64,000 nt of DNA from Cupriavidus laharis (GCF_914271435.1 NZ_CAJZAI010000003.1:372001-436000), one strand, 5' to 3'. Numbered from the stretch's first letter, positions 27,786 to 36,576 are shown. Numbers and translations are program-made. Notes: generated from the sequence alone by a model not told the origin.

Positions 27786-28706
27786 TCAGTCTCCCAGCGG
27801 CTGGCGGCCGTCCGGGCCGACGCCTGCGTCTTGACTGCGCTCGCCGCCGGGGTCGCGGTGGGCGTCGAGCACATACTTCAGGCGGCGCAGCCGTTCCTTG
27901 CTCTGGTCCTGCTGCAGCAGCGCGCATTGTGTAGCCAACACGTCCAGCACCAGCAACATCGCGTAGCGCGAGGCCGACGGCTTGAAGATGAAGTCGGTCT
28001 CCAGCGTGCGCACCGGCAGCAGGACGTCGGCGCGCGCCGCCAGCGGCGAACCCAGCGCCGTCACGGCCACCAGCCTGGCGCCGTACTCGCGCGCGATATC
28101 GCAGCTCGCCAGCATTTCCGGCACGCTGCCGCTCGCCGAAAACGCGAGCACCACGTCTTCGCGGCTGAGCGTTGCTGCCACCATCTTCTGCAGCAGCGCG
28201 TCCTGGTAGCTGGCCACTGGATGCCCGAGCCGCGCCAGGCGGTGGCGCGCCTCGTCGGCCATGAAGGACGATCCGCCGCCCATGCCAAAAGCGTAGACCA
28301 TGCGTGCGCCCAGCAACAGGCGTGCGGCTTGTTCCACGCGGTCGGCATCGATCAGCTTGCGGTTGACCTCGAGGGCCGTCAGCACGTCGGCATGGATGCG
28401 GTCGGCCAGGGTGGCAGGGGTGTCGGCCGGCGCCGGCATGCCGTCCGGTTGCAGGAAGCGCATGCCCACCGCGGTGGCCTGGGCCAGCCGCAGCTTGAGG
28501 TCGCGCACGTCGCGGCAGCCGATTGCCTTGGCAAAGCGCGTTACGCTGGCTTCGCTCACGCCGGCCTTGCGCGCCAGCTCGTTGATGCTCGCCGCCGCCG
28601 CGCCGGCCAGGTCTTCCAGGACGACTTGCGCCACCTTCTGCTCGGCCAGGCGCAGCGCGGGGCCGCGCTCGGCGATGCGGGTCAGGATGTCGAAGGGCGC
28701 GGTCAT
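27786..28706 (-). CDS. RpiR-family transcriptional regulator (HTH + SIS)
   Basis: A 306-aa regulator. Residues ~1-80 form the RpiR-type helix-turn-helix (ASINELARKAGVSEASVTRF), and ~125-260 form an SIS sugar-phosphate-binding domain (ARMVYAFGMGGGSSFMADEARHRL and VVLAFSASGSVPEML). Members of this family control sugar or amino-sugar catabolism in response to phosphosugars; here KDPG or KDG would be sensible effectors. It is the first gene of the leftward operon and probably also controls the divergent one; a perfect palindrome lies 129 bp upstream of its start. Confidence 0.93.
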   Translation of the reverse strand: MTAPFDILTRIAERGPALRLAEQKVAQVVLEDLAGAAAASINELARKAGVSEASVTRFAKAIGCRDVRDLKLRLAQATAVGMRFLQPDGMPAPADTPATLADRIHADVLTALEVNRKLIDADRVEQAARLLLGARMVYAFGMGGGSSFMADEARHRLARLGHPVASYQDALLQKMVAATLSREDVVLAFSASGSVPEMLASCDIAREYGARLVAVTALGSPLAARADVLLPVRTLETDFIFKPSASRYAMLLVLDVLATQCALLQQDQSKERLRRLKYVLDAHRDPGGERSQDAGVGPDGRQPLGD

Positions 28707-28834
28707 GGCTCGGGAAGGTTCAGGGGCTGGCGAAGGGCTATAACTGGTAGTGCCGGCCCTGTCGCATCGCGGTGGCGCGGCGCTGATCTTCCAGACGGCT
28801 TGTCCGGGATCGGCGTGTTACTTTATAACAATGG

Positions 28835-28852
28835 TGAAATATCGTAATTTCA
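28835..28852. promoter_or_regulatory. Candidate RpiR operator (perfect palindrome) between divergent operons
   Basis: TGAAAT-ATCGTA-ATTTCA is a perfect 6-bp inverted repeat with a 6-bp spacer whose flanks read TGAAA/TTTCA, a form common for RpiR-family operators. It lies in the 191-bp AT-richer gap between rpiR and the deaminase gene, 46 bp before the latter. A looser dyad (GTTAC-TTT-ATAAC, 28818-28830) lies just upstream. Confidence 0.6.
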
Positions 28853-28897
28853 GGGATATCATTACGTCAATCAGATTTTTTCAGGGTGATGACAGGC

Positions 28898-30166
28898 ATG
28901 CGTGAAATAAAGTACCAAGCCGGCACGATCGATCCACTGAACAAGGCGCTGGGCAGGCTGGAGGCCCCGATTGCGCCCGAAGACGCCGGCCAGACCGGCT
29001 GGAGCCTGCTGCGCGAAGAACTCAGCCTGCCAGCGGCAGTGCTTTATGAGGAACGCCTGTCTCACAACCTGGAATGGATGCGCCGCTTCATGAATGAGTA
29101 TGGCGTGCAGCTTGCGCCGCATGGCAAGACCACCATGGCGCCCAAGCTGTTCGCGCGCCAGCTCGGCGCAGGTGCCTGGGGCATTACGCTGGCGACGGCG
29201 CACCAGACTGCCGCGGCCTACGCCCACGGCGTGCGCCGAGTGCTGATGGCCAACCAGCTCGTGGGCCGCCGTAACATGGAAATCATCGCGGACCTGCTGC
29301 GCGATCCCGGCTTCGAGTTCTTCTCGCTGGTAGATTCCGCCGAGCTGGTCGACCAGCTCGGCGCGTACTTCCATGAACGTGGACAGAAACTGCAGGTACT
29401 GCTGGAACTCGGCGTGGAAGGCGGCCGCACCGGCGTGCGCGACGCCGCGCAGCAGGCCGACGTGCTTGCGGCGCTGGCGCGCTGGCCCGATGCATTGTTG
29501 CTGGCGGGCGTCGAGATCTATGAGGGCGTGCTCAAAGAAGAGGCTGATATCCGCCGATTCCTCCAGCGCACGGTGGCGGTGACGCGCGAGATTGCGCAAC
29601 AGGGCCGCTTTGGCCGCAGCCCGGTGGTCATGTCGGGGGCGGGGTCGGCCTGGTACGACGTGGTGGCGGAAGAATTTGCCCGCACCGACATCGGCACGCC
29701 GATCGAGGTGGTGCTGCGTCCCGGCTGCTACCTGACGCACGATGTGGGCATCTACAAGGCCGCGCAGGAACGCATTCTCGCGAGCAATCCGGTGGCGCAG
29801 AAGATGCGCGAGGGCCTGCTACCGGCGCTGCAGCTGTGGGCTTACGTGCAGTCCGTGCCGGAACCTGACCGCGCCATCATCGGCATGGGCAAGCGCGACG
29901 CGGCGTTCGACGCGGGCATGCCGATTCCCGCGGTGATCTACCGTCCGGGCAACGCCGTTCCGGTGGCTGTGCCCGCGCACTGGGAAGTCACGGGCATGAT
30001 GGACCAGCACGCGTACCTGCAGATCCGTGCGGGCGACGATATCCGGGTGGGCGACATGATCGCCTTTGACATCTCGCACCCGTGCCTGACGTTCGACAAG
30101 TGGCGGCATATCCCCGTGCTCGACGGCGATATGCGCGTCATCGACATTGTCCAGACCTTCTTCTGA
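28898..30166 (+). CDS. Fold-type III PLP-dependent amino-acid (amino-sugar-acid) deaminase
   Basis: A 422-aa protein of the D-serine dehydratase/D-threonine aldolase-like family (COG3616). The PLP-binding Lys sits in QLAPHGKTTMAPKL (about residue 68), the pyridine-ring region is VVMSGAGSAWYD, and the metal site of this family is the HPC motif in FDISHPCLTFDKW near the C-terminus. Enzymes of this family eliminate ammonia from D-serine-type hydroxy-amino acids. D-glucosaminate ammonia-lyase, which yields 2-keto-3-deoxygluconate, does the same chemistry, and the next two genes consume exactly that product. In-frame GTG (28886) and ATG (28889) starts are also possible. Confidence 0.82.
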   Translation: MREIKYQAGTIDPLNKALGRLEAPIAPEDAGQTGWSLLREELSLPAAVLYEERLSHNLEWMRRFMNEYGVQLAPHGKTTMAPKLFARQLGAGAWGITLATAHQTAAAYAHGVRRVLMANQLVGRRNMEIIADLLRDPGFEFFSLVDSAELVDQLGAYFHERGQKLQVLLELGVEGGRTGVRDAAQQADVLAALARWPDALLLAGVEIYEGVLKEEADIRRFLQRTVAVTREIAQQGRFGRSPVVMSGAGSAWYDVVAEEFARTDIGTPIEVVLRPGCYLTHDVGIYKAAQERILASNPVAQKMREGLLPALQLWAYVQSVPEPDRAIIGMGKRDAAFDAGMPIPAVIYRPGNAVPVAVPAHWEVTGMMDQHAYLQIRAGDDIRVGDMIAFDISHPCLTFDKWRHIPVLDGDMRVIDIVQTFF

Positions 30167-30178
30167 GACGAGCGCGCC

Positions 30179-31114
30179 ATGAGCATCGACATCCTGGCCT
30201 ATGGCGAGCCGCTGGTGGAATTCAACCAGCAGCCCGACGACCCGACCCGCTACCTGCAGGGCTTTGGCGGCGACACTTCGAATTTCTGCATTGCGGCCGC
30301 ACGGCAGGGCGGTACCACCGGCTACATCAGCGCGGTGGGTGCGGACAGTTTCGGCGAGCGCCTGATGGCGCTGTGGACGCGCGAGCGCGTGGACACGCGC
30401 CACGTCCGGGTCGATCCGGCAGCACCGACCGGCGTGTATTTCGTCAGCCATGACAACCATGGCCACCGCTTCGACTACCTGCGCGAGGGCTCCGCCGCGG
30501 CCCGCTACCATCACGAGCAACTGCCGCTGGCCACGATCGCGCAGGCTAAATTCCTGCATCTGTCGGGCATCAGCCTGGCCATCAGCACGAGCGCCTGCGA
30601 CACGGGCCTGGCTGCGATGGAGCATGCGCGCAAGGCCGGCGTGAAGGTGTCGCTCGATACCAACCTGCGGCTGCGCCTGTGGTCGCTGGCGCGGGCGCGC
30701 GGCATCATGCGCGAGGCGTTTTCGCTCACCGACGTGTGCCTGCCAAGCTGGGACGACATCACCGTGCTGACCGGGCTCGATGACCGCGATGCCATCGTCG
30801 ATTACCTGCTGGGCTGCGGCATCGGCCTGGTGGCGCTCAAGCTCGGCGAAGAGGGTGCCTACGTGGCCACGGCCGAGTCGCGCACGCTGGTGGAGCCATT
30901 CCCCGTCAAACCGGTCGACGCCACGGGCGCGGGCGACTGCTTCGGCGGCAGCTTCATCGCGCGGCTGGCCGCCGGTGCCGATCCGTTCGAGGCCGCGCGC
31001 TATGCGAACGTGGCGGCCGCGCTGTCCACCACCGGCTATGGCGCGGTGGCGCCAATTCCGTCCGCGGAGACCGTGCTCGCCAGGCTGGCGCAGTCGGTGT
31101 CCGTGATTGCCTGA
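30179..31114 (+). CDS. kdgK: 2-keto-3-deoxygluconate kinase
   Basis: A 311-aa PfkB-family sugar kinase that phosphorylates 2-keto-3-deoxygluconate to KDPG. The two PfkB signatures are GGDTSNFCIAAARQG (about residue 37) and DATGAGDCFGGSFIARL (about residue 243, with the catalytic Asp). The YGEPLVEFN opening is typical of KdgK. It lies 12 bp after the deaminase gene and before eda, so enzyme order in the operon follows the pathway order. Confidence 0.9.
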   Translation: MSIDILAYGEPLVEFNQQPDDPTRYLQGFGGDTSNFCIAAARQGGTTGYISAVGADSFGERLMALWTRERVDTRHVRVDPAAPTGVYFVSHDNHGHRFDYLREGSAAARYHHEQLPLATIAQAKFLHLSGISLAISTSACDTGLAAMEHARKAGVKVSLDTNLRLRLWSLARARGIMREAFSLTDVCLPSWDDITVLTGLDDRDAIVDYLLGCGIGLVALKLGEEGAYVATAESRTLVEPFPVKPVDATGAGDCFGGSFIARLAAGADPFEAARYANVAAALSTTGYGAVAPIPSAETVLARLAQSVSVIA

Positions 31115-31147
31115 TTCACTTTCTTGTCCGCAACGATCCAGACTTCC

Positions 31148-31789
31148 ATGCAAGCTCAACCTTCCCCGCTGCTCGCACGGCTGGCCAATGTGCCGGTCAT
31201 CCCTGTACTGGAGTTCGGCTCCGTCGATGAAGCGCTGCATGTCAGCGAAGCACTGGTGGCCGGCGGCCTGCCGCTGCTGGAAATCACGCTGCGCACACCG
31301 GTTGCGATGGACGCCATGCGCGCCGTGGCCGCGAAGATTCCGGACGCCTGCGTAGGCGCCGGCACGGTGCTGACCGTGGGGCAGCTTCACGCCGTGCGCG
31401 ATGCCGGTGCGCAGTTTGCCGTATCGCCGGGCCTGACGCCCACGCTGGCAGCGGGTGCGCAGGATGCCGGCATCTCGCTGCTGCCGGGCGTGGCCACGGC
31501 CAGCGAAGCCATGGCCGCGCTGGAAGCCGGCTTCACGTTCCTGAAGTTTTTCCCGGCACAGGCGGCAGGCGGGATACCGATGCTCAAGTCGCTGTATGGG
31601 CCGCTGTCGCAGCTGCGCTTCTGCCCCACCGGTGGTATCGACGCGGCGCTGGCGCCGAACTATCTCGCCTTGCCTAACGTGGTGTGCGTGGGCGGTTCCT
31701 GGGTGGTGCCCAAGGATGCCGTCGCCGCTGGCGACTGGGGCCGCATCCGCAAGCTGGCCGAGGAAGCCGCAGCGCTGCGGCGGGGCTGA
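31148..31789 (+). CDS. eda: KDPG/KHG aldolase
   Basis: A 213-aa class I aldolase that cleaves 2-keto-3-deoxy-6-phosphogluconate to pyruvate and glyceraldehyde 3-phosphate. The conserved Glu is in LLEITLRT, the Schiff-base Lys in FLKFFPAQAAGG and the phosphate loop in CPTGGID. Length is normal for the family. It is the last gene of the operon, followed by a terminator-like hairpin. An upstream in-frame ATG (31124) is less likely because the extra residues are not family-like. Confidence 0.95.
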   Translation: MQAQPSPLLARLANVPVIPVLEFGSVDEALHVSEALVAGGLPLLEITLRTPVAMDAMRAVAAKIPDACVGAGTVLTVGQLHAVRDAGAQFAVSPGLTPTLAAGAQDAGISLLPGVATASEAMAALEAGFTFLKFFPAQAAGGIPMLKSLYGPLSQLRFCPTGGIDAALAPNYLALPNVVCVGGSWVVPKDAVAAGDWGRIRKLAEEAAALRRG

Positions 31790-31819
31790 GCCATCGCACG
31801 CACGGTCACGGTATGGAAA

Positions 31820-31850
31820 GCAAAACGGCACGCCATGCGTGCCGTTTTGC
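31820..31850 (+). terminator. Bidirectional-type terminator after eda
   Basis: GCAAAACGGCACG pairs perfectly with CGTGCCGTTTTGC around a short loop. The A-run at the left and T-run at the right let it work for eda and for the convergent entericidin gene. Confidence 0.75.
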
Positions 31851-31887
31851 CTGGGTTGCGCTGAGCCCCTGCAAAGGGACTTGCCGC

Positions 31888-32019
31888 TTACTTGTGGCGG
31901 TCAGCCGCGCCTTCCAGTTTCTGGCCGCCGCGCTGGATATCCTGGCCAAGTCCGGCCATGGTATTGCAGCCAGCCAGCAAGGTCGCGAACAGTACGCACC
32001 AGATCCAACCTTTCTTCAC
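31888..32019 (-). CDS. ecnB: Entericidin-family small lipoprotein
   Basis: A 43-aa lipoprotein. The lipobox is LLAGC at residues 14-18, followed by NTMAGLGQDIQRGGQKLEG, which is the hallmark of the EcnA/EcnB family, and a short charged tail. The start is a GTG preceded by AAAGGAG. Entericidin B is a bacteriolytic lipoprotein in enterobacteria (its antidote is EcnA), but most proteobacterial genomes carry single, apparently harmless copies like this one, and the role is unknown. Confidence 0.87.
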   Translation of the reverse strand: MKKGWIWCVLFATLLAGCNTMAGLGQDIQRGGQKLEGAADRHK

Positions 32020-32154
32020 GCCGGGCTCCTTTCAGGTCATTGACATTTCGCGCCAGATTTTACCGCCAGTGGCGGTTGGTATCACACGCGATGTGTCGCA
32101 ATTTGTAAATCGTACCAGCCCAGCGGTAAGGCGCCGCGCTGGCGCCACGGCGCG

Positions 32155-33477
32155 TTATGCCGCCGGCCCGAGCAGTTCCCGGGCACGCTGCTGGATGGCC
32201 CAGTGCGTCTGCGCGAGCCAGTTTGCCGGAAATGGCTGGGCGAGCAGGTATCCCTGGATACTGTGACAGCCCCATCCGTGCACCTGTTCAAGCTGCTTGC
32301 GGGTTTCCACGCCCTTGGCACAGACCGAAGCCCCCGCCTTGCGTGCCAGGGTGCAGGCCGCCTGCAGCCCGGCCGCCGCGTTGGCGGGCTGGTGGGCGTG
32401 CCCGAGGCTGCGCACGTCCAGCGTGACACGGTCGGGCCGCAATCGGCCGAAGGTTTCCAGGCTTTCGGGGTGGTTGTCGAAGTCGCCGAGCGAGAGCTGC
32501 AGGCCGCGCCGGCGCAACGCTTCGAACCTGGCGAGCAGCTCCGGGTCGTCCGGCAAATTGGTGGAGGGCACCTCGATGCAAAGCCGCTGCGGTGCGACGG
32601 CTCCGGCATCGAGGGTGCGCGCGAGTGCGTCGACCATGTCCAGTTGATACAGTTGCGCGCTGGATGCCAGCAAGGTGAACTGCAGTGGCCCGATATCCTC
32701 GGCCACTCGCGCCAGTGGCGCCAGGCTGCCGAGCAGCCAGTTGCCCACCGGCCCCATCAGTCCAAGGCCTTCCAGTGCGGGCAGGAAGTCCTGCGGCGCA
32801 ACCCTGCCGAGTGCGGGATGGCGCCAGCGCAGCCGGATGGTGTAGCCGCTGATCCGGGCGCCTTCGAAATCGGCGCGGGGCTGGAGGTGCAGGCCAAGTT
32901 CGCCGCGTTCCAGCGCGTGCGGCAACGCCGCGATCATCTGGCTCGCGGCGGGCGTGCCGGCCCGCATGGCGCTCGCCAGTCCGTCGCCACCCTGGCGGCA
33001 AATGCGCAGCATGGCATCAAAGGCATGTTGCAGGCTGCGCTCCGCGGCTATGTCCGGGTGGTCCAGGGACACGCCGATGCTGCAGGACAGGAACAGCTCG
33101 AGGCCGTCCAGCGTGAAAGGGCGCGCCAGTTCGTCGGCCATGCGTTGTCCCAGCGGCGCGGGGTCCTGCGCCGCGGGCGGCAGCGGGGTAACCACGGCCA
33201 GGTCGGCCGGCCCCAGCCAATACATGCGGGCTTCCGGTAGCAGCAAGCGCGCCAGGCGCGCCTGTACGAGCTGGCGCAGGCGCGCTGCTCCCTTGGGGCC
33301 CACGGATTCGCATGCGCTGGCAAAGCGATCCAGTCGAATGACGAGAATGACCAGTTGCGCGCCGCCGGAAGACGCGCGGCAATTACCCAGCGCAGCCACG
33401 AATGCGGCGGGCTGGACCATGTCGTACGCGTTTCCGGCACGCTGACCGGTGCTGTCGTCGGCGTCGTCTTGGTGCAT
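32155..33477 (-). CDS. Degenerate GGDEF-EAL domain protein
   Basis: A 440-aa cytoplasmic protein with the outline of a GGDEF domain (about 38-170) followed by an EAL domain (about 185-430). The active residues are lost in both. The GGDEF position reads LGPADLAVV; the EAL position reads TIR (213-215, in GYTIRLRWRHP); DDFG is GDFD; and the lysine of the KxD motif is Thr (VTLDV). Only the late glutamate of AKGVE is kept. So it should neither make nor hydrolyse c-di-GMP, and may bind it or a partner protein. The start at 33477 was chosen because upstream sequence is not domain-like. Confidence 0.85.
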   Translation of the reverse strand: MHQDDADDSTGQRAGNAYDMVQPAAFVAALGNCRASSGGAQLVILVIRLDRFASACESVGPKGAARLRQLVQARLARLLLPEARMYWLGPADLAVVTPLPPAAQDPAPLGQRMADELARPFTLDGLELFLSCSIGVSLDHPDIAAERSLQHAFDAMLRICRQGGDGLASAMRAGTPAASQMIAALPHALERGELGLHLQPRADFEGARISGYTIRLRWRHPALGRVAPQDFLPALEGLGLMGPVGNWLLGSLAPLARVAEDIGPLQFTLLASSAQLYQLDMVDALARTLDAGAVAPQRLCIEVPSTNLPDDPELLARFEALRRRGLQLSLGDFDNHPESLETFGRLRPDRVTLDVRSLGHAHQPANAAAGLQAACTLARKAGASVCAKGVETRKQLEQVHGWGCHSIQGYLLAQPFPANWLAQTHWAIQQRARELLGPAA

Positions 33478-33765
33478 GCAATCTCTTTTTGCGGGCAAGG
33501 CCGGCGAGGCGCTGGCTACTGTCCGCGCATCCTGTTCTGCGGTTGTTTTCGAATTCTGCCACCGCGATTGCACATTGCCCGGCGGGCAGTATCGCGGCGT
33601 CCGGTGTGGCGCAGCTTCGATCATACGGCAGGGAAGGCGGCTGGAGCATGCCGACCGGGGCATAAGCCCGATATGGCCGCCACTCGACACGCCGGCCTTG
33701 ACAGCTTCGAGATTTGCCGGGTACCGGGGAACTGCGGCGATGAGTGGCGACGGACGGTGCTGGTG

Positions 33766-35079
33766 TCAGCCGGTGGTTTCCTCTTCGGGCCCTTCAGACG
33801 GCTGCACGCGCGAGGCCAGTACCTTGTCGATGCGCTTGCCGTCCATGTCCAGGATCTCGAAGCGCCAGTCTTTCCACTGGACGCTGTCCGCGGTCTGGGG
33901 CAGCCGGCCGAGCAGTAGCAGGAGCATCCCCGACAGCGTGTGATAGCGCTCCTTTTCTTCCTCGGGCACCTGGCGCAGGCCGATACGGTCCTTCAGCTCG
34001 GGAATGGGAATCAGGCCGTCGAGCAGCCAGGAGCCGTCTTCGCGCTGGACGGCCCACTCCTCGTCCACGCTGTCCGGCTTGAATTCCCCGGTGATGGCTT
34101 CGATCAGGTCCTGCAGCGTGACCAGGCCGAGCACCTCGCCGTACTCGTCGATCACGAAGGCGATCTGGCCGCCGGAGCCGCGAAAGTTCTCCAGCAGTTC
34201 CATGCCCGTGACGCTCTCCGGCACGAACACTGCCGGCTGCACCACGGCCATGAGGTCCGCTTCCTCGCCGCGCAGGCGGCGGGCCAGCAACTGGCGTGCG
34301 CTGACCACGCCGACAATGTCATGCATGCCGCCGCGCACGACCGGGAAGCGGGAGTGGTCCGATTCCTCGATGCGCTTGAGGTTTTCTTCCAGCGGCACTT
34401 CGATGTCCAGATACACCACGTCGCCGCGCGGCACCATCAGCGAAGCCAATTGCCGGTCATCGAGCCGGAACACGTTGCGAACCATGGTGTGCTCGTGCTG
34501 CTCGATGATGCCCGCCTCCGAGCCCTCGACCAGCAGCGCGTGGATTTCTTCTTCGGTCACGCCGGGGCCGCGATCGGTCTTGACGCCGAGCACACGCAGG
34601 ACCAGGCGCGTCGAACTGGACAGCAGCTTGACGAACGGGGTGCTGGCCACGGCGAGCCAGGCAATCGGGCGGGCCACCAGCCGGGCGATGGACTCGGGAG
34701 CCAGCTGGCCCAGCCGCTTGGGCACCAGTTCGCCCAGTACGATCGAGAAATAGGTCAGGCCGGCCACGACAATGGCCGTGGCCACGTAGCCAGCCGTGGT
34801 CTGCGGCAGCCCGAGTCCCTGCAGCCAGGCGCCAAGCGGTTGCGCCAGTGTGGATTCGCCCACCACGCCGTTGAGCACGCCGATCGAGGTAATCCCGATC
34901 TGGACCGTGGACAGGAACCGGGTCGGGTCTTCGCCAAGCTTGACTGCCTCGATCGCTCCCCGGTCGCCGTCTTCAATCTGGCGCTGCAGGCGCGCCTTGC
35001 GGGCGGTGACCAGCGCGATCTCGGACATGGCGAACAGACCGTTGAGCAGAATCAGCGCCAGCAGTATGGCAATTTCCAT
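33766..35079 (-). CDS. CNNM/CorC-type (hemolysin-like) membrane protein
   Basis: A 437-aa protein of the UPF0053/TlyC family. Residues 1-190 hold the CNNM (DUF21) transmembrane domain with LILLNGLFAMSEIALVTARK. About 205-330 is a CBS pair (MVPRGDVVYLDIEVPLEEN and AVVQPAVFVPESVTG), then a C-terminal CorC_HlyC transporter-associated domain (about 345-425). Family members are linked to Mg2+/Co2+ efflux or sodium-coupled magnesium transport; earlier annotation as hemolysin is misleading. It stands alone, with about 290 bp and 260 bp of non-coding sequence on the two sides. Confidence 0.92.
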   Translation of the reverse strand: MEIAILLALILLNGLFAMSEIALVTARKARLQRQIEDGDRGAIEAVKLGEDPTRFLSTVQIGITSIGVLNGVVGESTLAQPLGAWLQGLGLPQTTAGYVATAIVVAGLTYFSIVLGELVPKRLGQLAPESIARLVARPIAWLAVASTPFVKLLSSSTRLVLRVLGVKTDRGPGVTEEEIHALLVEGSEAGIIEQHEHTMVRNVFRLDDRQLASLMVPRGDVVYLDIEVPLEENLKRIEESDHSRFPVVRGGMHDIVGVVSARQLLARRLRGEEADLMAVVQPAVFVPESVTGMELLENFRGSGGQIAFVIDEYGEVLGLVTLQDLIEAITGEFKPDSVDEEWAVQREDGSWLLDGLIPIPELKDRIGLRQVPEEEKERYHTLSGMLLLLLGRLPQTADSVQWKDWRFEILDMDGKRIDKVLASRVQPSEGPEEETTG

Positions 35080-35337
35080 CAGGGTGCGCGCCCGTTGCGC
35101 GCGGGGGTTAAAAGACCAAGCATACCATTCGCCTGTTACACCTTGTCGCGGTGTGGCGCTTGAGGCGCAAAGTAGGGCGACACCTTTGCGTCAATTGCCA
35201 ATGCAAGGCCCCTTTGGGCTGCATGCCAGCATGGCATGCTGATAGGCCATAAAGAGTAAGCAAATTGCGATTCGTTACATGCGGCGCAAACATGTTCGCT
35301 ATGCTTCGCCTGACAACAACCCACACAGGATAAGACA

Positions 35338-35538
35338 ATGCTGAGAGGACTTGCCTTGCTGATTGCGTCTACTACCTTGCTGGCCGGCTGCGTCGTTGCT
35401 CCGTACGACGCCGGGTACGGAGCGGGGCCTGGTCCAGGCTGCCCGCCTGGACAGGCCAAGAAAGGAAATTGCAGGGTAGACCAGTATGGCAACCAGAGTT
35501 TCTGCCCGCCGGGCCAAGCCAAGAAGGGTAATTGCTGA
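35338..35538 (+). CDS. Small lipoprotein with duplicated Cys-containing motif
   Basis: A 66-aa predicted lipoprotein: lipobox LLAGC with the lipidated Cys18. The mature part has a Gly/Pro-rich linker and two exact copies of CPPGQAKKGNC (residues 35-45 and 56-66), the second forming the C-terminus. The four cysteines could make two disulfide-closed loops in the periplasm. AGGATAAG precedes the ATG. I know no function for it. Confidence 0.8.
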   Translation: MLRGLALLIASTTLLAGCVVAPYDAGYGAGPGPGCPPGQAKKGNCRVDQYGNQSFCPPGQAKKGNC

Positions 35539-35707
35539 GGATCGGTTTTTCCCGGTGCAGGGCGTCTCGGCGGACTGCCAGCGAACATGCCGCCAGATAC
35601 CGTGCTTCGGTGCAAGGGGTTACCGCTTTGACACCGGGTGGAGTGAATCTTCCTGATTACCTCACAGGTAGTCGCCGGACAGCGTGACGCATGCTGTAAT
35701 ACGTCAC

Positions 35708-36565
35708 ATGGAAACCCTGACACCCGGCTCCAAGACCGCCCTCGATTTTCCCGGCCTGCTGCGCTACTGGCGCAGCAGACGCGGCTACAGCCAGCTTGCG
35801 CTCTCGCTGGCCGCCGGGGTGTCGCAGCGCCACATCAGCTTTCTCGAATCCGGCCGTTCCAGGCCCAGCCGCGAGATGGTGCTGGCGCTGTCCGAACGGC
35901 TTGGTGTGCCGCTGCGCCAGCGCAACCGCATGCTGCTGGCTGGCGGTTATGCTCCGGCCTATAGCGAACACGCCCTTGTCTCTCCGCCGCTGCAGATGGT
36001 GCAGCAGGCCATTTCGCTGATCCTCGCCAAGCAGGAGCCGTTCCCGGCCGTGGTCCTCGACCGTTTCTGGAACCTTGTCGACGCCAATCCTGCTTACCGA
36101 CGCATGCTCGATGTGCTGCTCGCCGGCCGCGCACCCGCGGCGCTGGAAGACGGCGGCGGGCGGATCAACCTGATGCTGACCGTGTTCAATCCGGAGGGAT
36201 TGTGGCCGGTGATCGAGAACGCGCGTCAGGTCGGCCGCTACCTCTTGCGGCGAGTCTGGCAAGAACTCCAGGTTCAGGCCAATGACCAGACTGCGCGGGA
36301 AATCTTCGCGCGGATTGCGGCCTGGCATCCTGACATGGTCGGCCCCGGCGGCGCGCTGCTGCCCCACGACGACGCGTCCGAAGGGCCGCCGCCGCCCGTG
36401 TTGCCGGTGACGCTGTGCGCCGGCACGTTCCGCGCCTCGCTGTTTTCCACGCTGACCACGCTTGGCATACCGCAAGACGTTACCCTTCAGGAGCTGCGCA
36501 TCGAGTGCTTCTTCCCGGCCGATGATGCCACGCGCGACGTATTCGAAGCGCTGGCGCAAGGCTGA
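35708..36565 (+). CDS. XRE-family regulator with MmyB-like ligand domain
   Basis: A 285-aa transcription factor. The helix-turn-helix is at about 17-60 (LALSLAAGVSQRHISFLESGR), a highly conserved pattern of this family. The C-terminal two-thirds (VLDRFWNLVDANPAYRRML, TVFNPEGLWP) matches the MmyB/MLTR ligand-binding domain, thought to bind a fatty acid or another small ligand. Its targets may include neighbouring genes, but no operator is evident. It is convergent with the lipid A deacylase gene, 11 bp apart. Confidence 0.9.
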   Translation: METLTPGSKTALDFPGLLRYWRSRRGYSQLALSLAAGVSQRHISFLESGRSRPSREMVLALSERLGVPLRQRNRMLLAGGYAPAYSEHALVSPPLQMVQQAISLILAKQEPFPAVVLDRFWNLVDANPAYRRMLDVLLAGRAPAALEDGGGRINLMLTVFNPEGLWPVIENARQVGRYLLRRVWQELQVQANDQTAREIFARIAAWHPDMVGPGGALLPHDDASEGPPPPVLPVTLCAGTFRASLFSTLTTLGIPQDVTLQELRIECFFPADDATRDVFEALAQG

Positions 36566-36576
36566 CTCACGCTGTC

